DNA of 64,000 nt from Rhizophlyctis rosea (lineage: Eukaryota; Chytridiomycota; Chytridiomycetes; Rhizophlyctidales; Rhizophlyctidaceae): the NCBI GenBank assembly GCA_027596075.1, contig JADGJC010000005.1, forward strand, positions 62,001 to 126,000, written 5' to 3'. The notes beneath the pieces were generated by a model. It saw nothing but the letters and a program-made list of their open reading frames with translations, ran no database searches and was not told the origin of the DNA. Position numbers and translations under genes: made by a program. This document shows positions 57,501 through 64,000 of the stretch, piece after piece (the first letter of the stretch is position 1; the number at the start of each line of letters is the position of its first letter).

Positions 57501-57571
57501 GGCTCGACCGGGAATTGAACCCGGGACCTCTCGCACCCTAAGCGAGAATCATACTACTAGACCATCGAGCC
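57501..57571 (-). tRNA. tRNA-Pro (AGG)
   Basis: A full cloverleaf on the minus strand: acceptor GGCTCGA with TCGAGCC perfect, D-arm GTCTAGTAGTATGA, anticodon arm TCTCGC TTAGGGT GCGAGA with AGG (read as IGG after editing), T-arm CCCGG GTTCAAT TCCCGG region and B-box GGTTCAATTCC intact. No intron. On its 3' side (57464-57486) lies a fragment resembling another tRNA 3' end (GGTCCGATTCCAGCTCGG on the minus strand). Confidence 0.92.
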
Positions 57572-59332
57572 TTGGTTGTGAAGAGTATTCAGCAAAGTAA
57601 TCATGAAAGGATGGACATAGGGAGGCTTAGGAAGGGGAGCAGCCGAAGGCATGGCGTCAGCGTTGAGTGAGAAGGGTTGGTCGGTGTTGGGGGGTGGCAG
57701 GCAGTTGGAGCATTGTGTGGGGAGATTGACACGAAGGAGGACGTACGGAAGACTGTAGGTGGAATGATGATGAGGGAGGCCGATCCGGAGAGCAGGCAGG
57801 AGGAGGGTGCCGGACAGGAAGCGGAGGTGGAGGGAAAGGTGGTGGAAGTCAGCTGCGGAACCAGAGTGAATTCACAGACTGAGGTTGCAATACACAACGA
57901 ATAGCACGAGTGCTTACGGTCAGTATCAGTTAAAAAGAGCTTTCTCCAAAAGTACACTACATTCAAGCTCGTACGCCGCGATTGTCTGTCCACTGAAGTT
58001 AGCTGTGCGCTCGGTGGCTGTGGCAGACAACATGCTTCACTATTGGATGAGAAAAACTTAATGCACCGCACATTCCGCCAGCAATTCCCAGACTGCTTAC
58101 CATTTGGTCTGACATGTGATGTGTATGGGCCGCACCTCAATGTGAGGAGCATTGGGGCTTAAACAGGAAGTCCCTACCCGCAAATAATCCTAATGTCCGC
58201 TGTCCAAGTCTATGGAGTCCCATCAGTCCTTGTCCAAAGTCCTTTCCCGAATGTCCTCCCCAAAGTATCCCCACCGGAATGTCCGCGACCCAACATTCTG
58301 AAACGCCAAATCCGATTCCCGCAAAGGATCATTCTTTGTTGGTAGCGGGAAAGACGAGGTAGCAGCGATTGAAGGAGGCAGCGAACGGATATACAGAGGG
58401 GAAAAGAAGAAGGGAGAATAAGGTTAGAATTCTACACAGTCGGGTGAAACTATCAAGAATATACTATATGACCCCGGGAGCAGCACTAGCATCCAGTTCA
58501 AACCCATCCTCAACCACATGAACGACACATCTTTTGCTCAGTCTTGCGCTTCAAACCCAAAAAGGGTTGACTCCTAACAATTGGCTCAGCAGGCGGACCT
58601 TTGAGGGGACCACCCACATCACAGGACCGTCGTATTAACGTCGGGACGTACCGCGTGATTGCTCACAGCCAGGGGTTGCTCCGACGTACTTCGATGGACC
58701 AAGGGGATCTTGCCGCTCAACAAAGGATAGTTGTCCCTTTCTGCTTTCATGCTCTCCCGGCCCCCGCTCTTGACTCCCGCCCCACCCAAAGGAAAAAAAG
58801 CAAATGGGATACTCACAAGTCTTACGAACCTTGCCGTAAAGGTACCTGTGTTGTGGGCGGACGGTTCCTTGATGCCTCCCCTTCCGTGGCTCATGCTGAG
58901 CAAGACCAAAGTAAAGAAATGGATCAATGGGCCATGAACTTGACGGAATGCAAGGCGGAGTCCGTAGGGAAACATGAAAACAAGCCGACGCTCACCGAAA
59001 ACAAGCCTAGTATATCTGATCCGATGGATTGAGTGCCTCGCTACGCTAACGGGTTTTGGTGTCCGTTGCTTTACTCATAAGAGCAACGCCACCGGCTTTT
59101 GCGGTCGTTTTGGCCTGACTTTCACAATGTAGTGTGCGGTAGACGGTGCATCGTTGTGCTGATGCTGTTCGGCGTAAAAGTGGGTTCGGAGTCTTTCTGT
59201 GAAATAAACGGTAAGAATATTCTCGAGAATAACGCAGAAATGCAGAGAGGAACACAAAGTTGGGAAAGGAATGGAGTTCAGCAGCGACCGGAACAGGATG
59301 AGGGAAAAACCTCATGAAACTACTGATCCCAA

Positions 59333-59550
59333 GGTGCGGTAAGACGTGCATCGCTCTACTATCCAACTGGTGCGGTAAGACGTGCATCGCTCTACCATTC
59401 CACTTGCTGCGGTATGACGTGCATCGCTCTACCATTCCACTTGGTGGGGTATGAGGTGCATCGCTCTACTATTGCACTTGGTGCGGTATGACGTGCATCG
59501 CTCTACTATTCCACTTGGTGCGGTATGACGTGCATCGCTCCACTACTTCT
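59333..59550 (+). repeat. Tandem array of six 36-bp units
   Basis: The unit is near GGTGCGGTATGACGTGCATC followed by GCTCTACTATTCCACTT, starting about 59333, 59369, 59405, 59441, 59477 and 59513. Outlying related copies stand near 59134 and 59580. With 36 bp per unit the frame is kept, and the minus strand reads repeats of RAMHVLPHQLDS. No spacers differ from the units, so it is not CRISPR-like. Confidence 0.85.
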
Positions 59551-60079
59551 TGCAAGCGGGAGAAGGGATATTCCGTGATTGCGGTAGACGTGCATCGCTC
59601 TTCTATCCCACTGGCGCGAGATGGAACTGCTTCGTGTTCTTGGAGTGTTGAAGAGATGACCCCGCTATGCGAGCGGCTTGATTGCCGCAAGTTCTTGCCG
59701 CCGCAGTATGATCGTCGATGCGTGGGTAGAGTTTGCGAGGGTGACACTGGTGCGGGAGGTTGCGTGATGGAACAGAGTGCATCGTTCCATATGAGGGGAT
59801 AATTGCTTGCCGTGGGGAGGAGAATACTGCCGAAAGGCGAAGTGCGCGTTGCCTTATTCGTGGCTATGAGTCGTGCAAGCGGTACAATGAGGTATGTACA
59901 GCCCCGAGCTTGCAGCGACGACGAAAGGTTTTGGCTTTTGCTAAGAATCAAAATTGCGTAAGTCATACATATGATTGAAGATCGACGTGTGGACCAAGGG
60001 ATGACGAACCTCCAAAACCCAAACCCTAAACGTACCAACCCCCTAATCTATACATATGCCAACCCGCTATTCTATACAT

Positions 60080-60620
60080 GTATCCATACATCCCCAGCAA
60101 TCTGGAGGCCTTGGTCTTGCGACTTGAAAAATCCCTTCAACATAGTGGGGGACCCGAACTTCGGAACACATCCCAGCGAACCCCACATAAGGGTTTTTAT
60201 CGCCTTCATGTTGGACGCCTAGGTGGAGGACCCGAACTCTCGGGACGCATCCCTGCACTGCTGCACACTTGCTGGTCGGTGGACCAACTTTGAGCTTTGA
60301 CGGCAAAAAGCCGCGCGCATTCTGGCCACGGGGGGTCTTGGTCTTGAAAACGGCGGCACACAACCCTTGCAACAAAGTGGAGGACCCGACTTCTCGCATC
60401 ACTCCCAGCTTTCCACCATTTCTGGTGGTCAGCCTTCATGTTGGGCGCCTAGGTGGAGGGACCCGACTTCTCGCATCATCTCCCTGCGTAGACCATGAAT
60501 GGTCGTGTCCCTCAAAAAGAGGACGCAATCTGGCCACAGGTTTGCTCTTGATATTTAATAGTGCGAATCCACCGGGAGCCGCGAAGTCAGGTGCGAACTC
60601 ACCGGAAGGAGTCTTGGTCT
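60080..60620 (+). repeat. Diverged duplicated segments of about 200-270 bp
   Basis: Blocks recur two or three times: GGTCTTG then a short gap and CAACAnAGTGG(G)GGACCCGA, and TTCATGTTGG(A/G)CGCCTAGGTGG followed by A(G)GACCCGA(A/C)TTCTCG. Copies occur near 60110-60230, 60330-60470 and 60600. No transposase or terminal repeats are visible; the source is unknown. Confidence 0.5.
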
Positions 60621-61145
60621 TGTACAGCAGTGGACGGTGTCCATGCAACTATCGGTAGTCTATGTGAACATGAGCCAGGTCAATATGTGCAGCAGAGTAT
60701 CGTTTGGGTATGAATCAAATAAAAATACGCTTCCGAACTTACTCGGTAATTCACCAAGAGTGGGAGATCAAAGCAGATCAACAGTGTGAATACTGTGAAA
60801 GCAGAACTGCAGAATACGGCCCGGCTTGATGGTTTCCAAAGCGTAAAGAGTGCTATGTGGTGCAAATGTTTGTCAGCCTCTTGTGTAAGTGTGATTCGAC
60901 AAAATGCGGTGAACGTACTTGGCTCTGCTATCCTCCTGATGGATGAAAAGCGGGGAATGACTTGGTGTAGCAGAGAGAAGCGAAGCAGTCAAGCATGTGC
61001 ACACAATCCCAAACAGCGCTAAGCCAAATAACACAGATCTAGCTCGGTTAGCCACGTATTCAGACAATAAAACCCTGAAAGTCCGCGTAGATCCCTGCAC
61101 CTTTCCTCCCTTTCAAAACCCCCATCCAGATCGACAATCGTCAAC

Positions 61146-62427
61146 ATGCTTCGGCCAGCCCGTGACACCACCTTGACGCTCCCATCCGGCGAAACAAACC
61201 CCTTTCGCAACGTCATGTCCTACGAAGACGGGGTTCACAACACGCTCGTGTCCTGCCCACCTGCCCCAGAGATGCCCAAGCCAGCCGCGGGCTGTGCCCT
61301 TACTCACCTGTGCGCTACGTGCGGCGCGACGACCAACCTCCTGAAATGCTCTGCTTGCAAGCTTGTGCGATACTGTTGCAAAGAGCATCAATCTGCCGAC
61401 TGGAAGCGTCACAAACCTGTCTGCAAGCATATGGAGAAACCAAGACAGTTGGTCGGCATGCAGATGGGAAGGTAAGGAGAACTTGCCGACCTCTGTGCTT
61501 ACCACTCACTCGTCTCGGCATGTGCTTAAATCTCTTCTTGAAAGGTTGACCATGTGGAGTCAAGGCCTTGGCGCCAATGTCAGAGAGCGTACCTCGGACG
61601 ATGGCGAGACCATTGGCTATGGAGACGTGATGGATCTCATCAAGGGACGCTTTGGCAAGTTTCCCACAAGGCCGTTTGATTACCTGTTGTGCAGGTGATT
61701 TTTGACGAAGGATACTGATTGCCAGTTATAAGTGCTTCAGTCCCTAATTACTGCACCCAGATACTGTCACATCGAGGCCACCATTCGCATGTTCAAAACC
61801 CTTGACGCCGTCGAAGATGCGTTGCACAATGTGAAGAACCTCCTCGAGCTTGACCAAGGCGACAAGTTCCGCGTTCGTGAACACGCGCCGTTCCTCATGC
61901 TCCGCCTCGGCAAGGATCAAGAATGCTACGATTTCATCAAGTGGTGCGCGACTGCCGCTCAAGCACAGAAGGACTGGTACAAAGTGAAGGAGCAAGACTT
62001 CCTGAACTGCCACGGCGCGGACATGTTCGAAGGTGTCCATTTCTTGACGAAAGTGAAGGATGTGAACTTGCTCGTGGCGGCAGTACTCTTGAAAGTCAGA
62101 ATCTTGTTGAATTTGGAACGCAAGCAGTCGAATGGCGACCAGGACGAAGTTACTCCATCGACCACGTCCGGTGCCACCGCACCCCAAATCCACGTCGTTG
62201 ACGACCAGCTTGACGCCCTTCTCAAAACCGTCAAACGCTCCAACAAGCACATGCTGAAGATGTTCCTCCATCCTGAAACGCACTTGAAGATGCACATCGA
62301 CGGACCTCCCGCCGCTTCACCTCCTTACGGGAGCCTGCCGGAGGCGCAAGCAACACTTCAAAAGTGTTACGATGCCTGGATGGAGACGGATGGGGCAATG
62401 GAGTGGATCAGGAAGAAGGTGGAATAG
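61146..62427 (+). CDS. MYND zinc-finger protein
   Basis: Three exons (61146-61471, 61545-61694, 61761-62427) give 380 residues. The MYND finger covers residues about 57-98: CATCGATTNLLKCSACKLVR, then YCCKEHQSADWKRHKPVCK, with all seven Cys and the His in the C-C-C-C-C-C-H-C pattern. The following 280 residues (WSQGLGANVRERTSDDGETI, HAPFLMLRLGKDQECYDFIK, HPETHLKMHIDGPP) form a helical domain often seen after MYND fingers in fungal proteins of unknown role. No SET domain motif is present, so it is not a SMYD-type methyltransferase. MYND fingers bind proline-rich protein motifs. Confidence 0.8.
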
Positions 62428-62869
62428 GGTAGATCATGGGCAAGAAACAATCAAGACGGCATAGCACAGGAGTAGAATAGACTCTTACAAATTGCAATCC
62501 GAAGTCATCCAAAGGATGATCTTTCATTATAAGCTTTGTTCAAATCGTACATTCAAACTGTTCATGCAACTGTACTCGCATTGATGGTGGAGAGATATGT
62601 TGTAAGGGATGTATACCCCAGCATTATGGTTGTTGTTTTCCCACTAGAACCCCTGAACGCGTCTGTTGATTTTGAAAGGACTGCAATTGTGGCTTCGGCC
62701 TGACGCCGCATCGCTGAGCACGCCACACGTTGGCCCGACAATTGCGGACTTCTCCTCTCTTGATCCCAGTCACTTCTCACTCTCTGAAACCTGAAATTGA
62801 AGTTCGTTCAGCTGCAGCTAGCAGTCTGTTTCGCTTTCCCACACCCGCTACCAGCTCGAACTCGCAGCA

Positions 62870-64000
62870 ATGTCTGTCAAAGACGCATGCCAAACTTTGA
62901 TACTCTCTTTGCTGGACAAGCAAGGGACCATCGAAAACTCGGCTGACGTGCAACACGAAGGAAAGGCTGTAGATCAGTCTGAGTTTCTCGGTGTTTTGAA
63001 GTCTTTGGAGAGCAAGGAGGTGCGTTAGTGGTGACTTCAGCTTCGTGTTGGAGCCTTGCCTTGTCCAGGTTCAGTCTTCTTACACTTTTTGGTTAGGTTA
63101 TCGAGTATGAGCCGCTTACAAAGGAAATTTGGGGTTTGACAGAGGAGGGAGAGTCTATTGTTGAGAAGGGCAGTCACGAAGTGTTGGTGTTCAACGCGGT
63201 ACCAACTGGCGATGAAGGGATTAGTGATGCGGACTTGAAGGTAAATTTGATTGAGCAACATGTTAGAGGTGTTGTGACCATTGACGTGTATCCTAGACTG
63301 CCGCTGGACCCGCGTTCGCCAATGGTAAAGGCGAAGCTTTCAAAAAGAAGTGGATCAAGAAGAACGCTGCGGGAAATTACATCCGAGCAGTGAGTTGACG
63401 CTGGAATGTTTAGATCATCGTACGGCGCCAATTGATGGTTTTGAAATAGGTTGAGAAGGTGGAGGACCAGACAAGGAACGACCTTCAAATTATCAAAGAT
63501 ACCGGAGCGCATTCGAACGCGGCTTTCTTGCAGAACGCCAAGAAGAGAAAGCATGTGATACCACGGTACGGTTTGGTCTGGTCACCTATGATAGAATGCG
63601 TCGCTGATGTTACAACCCCAGAAAAGTTACCACCTTCAAAGTACGGAAAGGCGCAAAATTCACCACGGAGATCGTTCAGGAGGCAACAGATATTACGTCA
63701 GAGATGCTAGCGAGGTACAGTAAAATGTGGTCGATCAGGTAGACCGCGTCTCACACCTCATCAATCAGTGGTGAATGGAAATCGGCTTCTTTCAAGACAT
63801 ACAACTTCAACGCTGAGGGAGTTCAACCATCTTCTGGCGCTCTTCACCCACTGATGAAGGTCCGGGAAGAATACCGTCAAATCTTCTTCGAACTCGGGTA
63901 CGTTAGATTGGTAGAAATTTTGGGTGCATCTATTGATTACTGACATGCACCACATTCAGTTTCTCCGAAATGCCCACACAAAAATACGTCGAATCATCCT
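62870..64000 (+). CDS. FARSA: Phenylalanyl-tRNA synthetase alpha subunit, cytosolic (3' end outside window)
   Basis: The start MSVKDACQTLILSLLDKQGT, then IEYEPLTKEIWGLTEEGESI and VEKGSHEVLVFNAV, is the N-terminal winged-helix region that reads tRNA. Exon joins then give AFANGKGEAFKKKWIKKNAA, VEKVEDQTRNDLQIIKDTG and NAKKRKHVIPRK. The catalytic core begins near the window end with NFNAEGVQPSSGALHPLMKV, REEYRQIFFELGFSEMPTQK and YVESS, the motif-1 region of the class II fold. The gene continues to the right. The protein forms an alpha2-beta2 enzyme with FARSB. Exon boundaries at 63239 and 63391 are clear. Confidence 0.93.

Larger units (their letters stand above)
56992..61145. other. Gene-poor stretch with tRNA-Pro and repeats
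   Basis: Over 4 kb without a supported protein gene. It holds the intact tRNA-Pro (57501-57571), the 36-bp tandem array (59333-59550) and diverged duplicated segments (60080-60620). Open frames such as 57601-58152 (minus) and 58601-59032 (plus) have no recognisable domain and no linkable exons. Confidence 0.5.

Noticed and set aside
57601..59032. Frames of 183 (minus) and 143 (plus) residues
   Set aside because: No domain, no exons to join, and located in a repeat-rich, gene-poor stretch.
59333..59550. Possible CRISPR array
   Set aside because: Units are contiguous without unique spacers and the genome is eukaryotic.
60016..60032. Telomere-like CCCAAACCCTAAAC
   Set aside because: Only one or two imperfect units; no array, so no sign of a chromosome end or interstitial telomere tract.

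Overview
This window looks like nuclear DNA of a zoosporic (flagellated) fungus, most likely a chytrid. The genes are dense and intron-rich, with introns usually 45-110 bp, GT-AG, often starting GTAAGT or GTATGT. The protein families are those of an opisthokont. END3 is a fungal endocytosis family, while delta-tubulin and a SPATA17-like IQ protein belong to lineages that build basal bodies and flagella; the two groups together point to a flagellated fungus. The genus cannot be read from the sequence. Gene models were assembled by eye from reading frames and splice sites. Where exon lists are given, phases were checked codon by codon; elsewhere only the start, stop and main exons are firm.

Layout. 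0-5 kb: left-edge gene with a restriction-endonuclease-like domain and the start of a second domain, a coiled-coil protein, and a base-exchange phosphatidylserine synthase. 5-13 kb: a NIF/FCP1-like HAD protein, a SPATA17-like protein, and an F-box/coiled-coil/RS protein. 13-20.4 kb: PNPOx-like protein, complex I assembly factor CIA30, END3-like protein, TAF9 and delta-tubulin. 20.4-22.2 kb: gene-poor, with a tandem repeat bearing tRNA-like sequence. 22.2-30 kb: SmD3, SF3B6, a short F-box-like protein, a minisatellite, SYF2 and SDHB. 30.8-37.2 kb: SDA1, signal recognition particle receptor alpha and an EF-1alpha relic. 37.9-42.9 kb: secreted TIL-domain protein, METTL2-type tRNA methyltransferase and an unrecognised protein. 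43-44.2 kb: tRNA-like sequence and exon-like blocks without a clear gene. 44.2-56 kb: thymidylate kinase, OGG1, RRP9, IRC3-type helicase, a lysine/arginine-rich nuclear protein and UTP23. 56-61 kb: gene-poor, with a small membrane protein, proline tRNA sequences and repeats. 61-64 kb: MYND zinc-finger protein and the start of cytosolic PheRS alpha.

The genes are mostly housekeeping and are not organised as a pathway cluster. Many are paired head to head over 175-400 bp: CIA30 with PNPOx, TAF9 with END3, SF3B6 with SmD3, SRP receptor with SDA1, OGG1 with thymidylate kinase, IRC3 with RRP9, and UTP23 with the K/R-rich protein. Several of these shared promoters carry a CACGTGGCG-like or GCCACAT element. 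I found no convincing new multi-gene system. The least ordinary items are the left-edge REase-like gene, the base-exchange PS synthase, the altered HAD active site in the NIF-like protein, the F-box/RS architecture, the EF-1alpha relic, the two-domain TIL protein and the decayed tRNA sequences.
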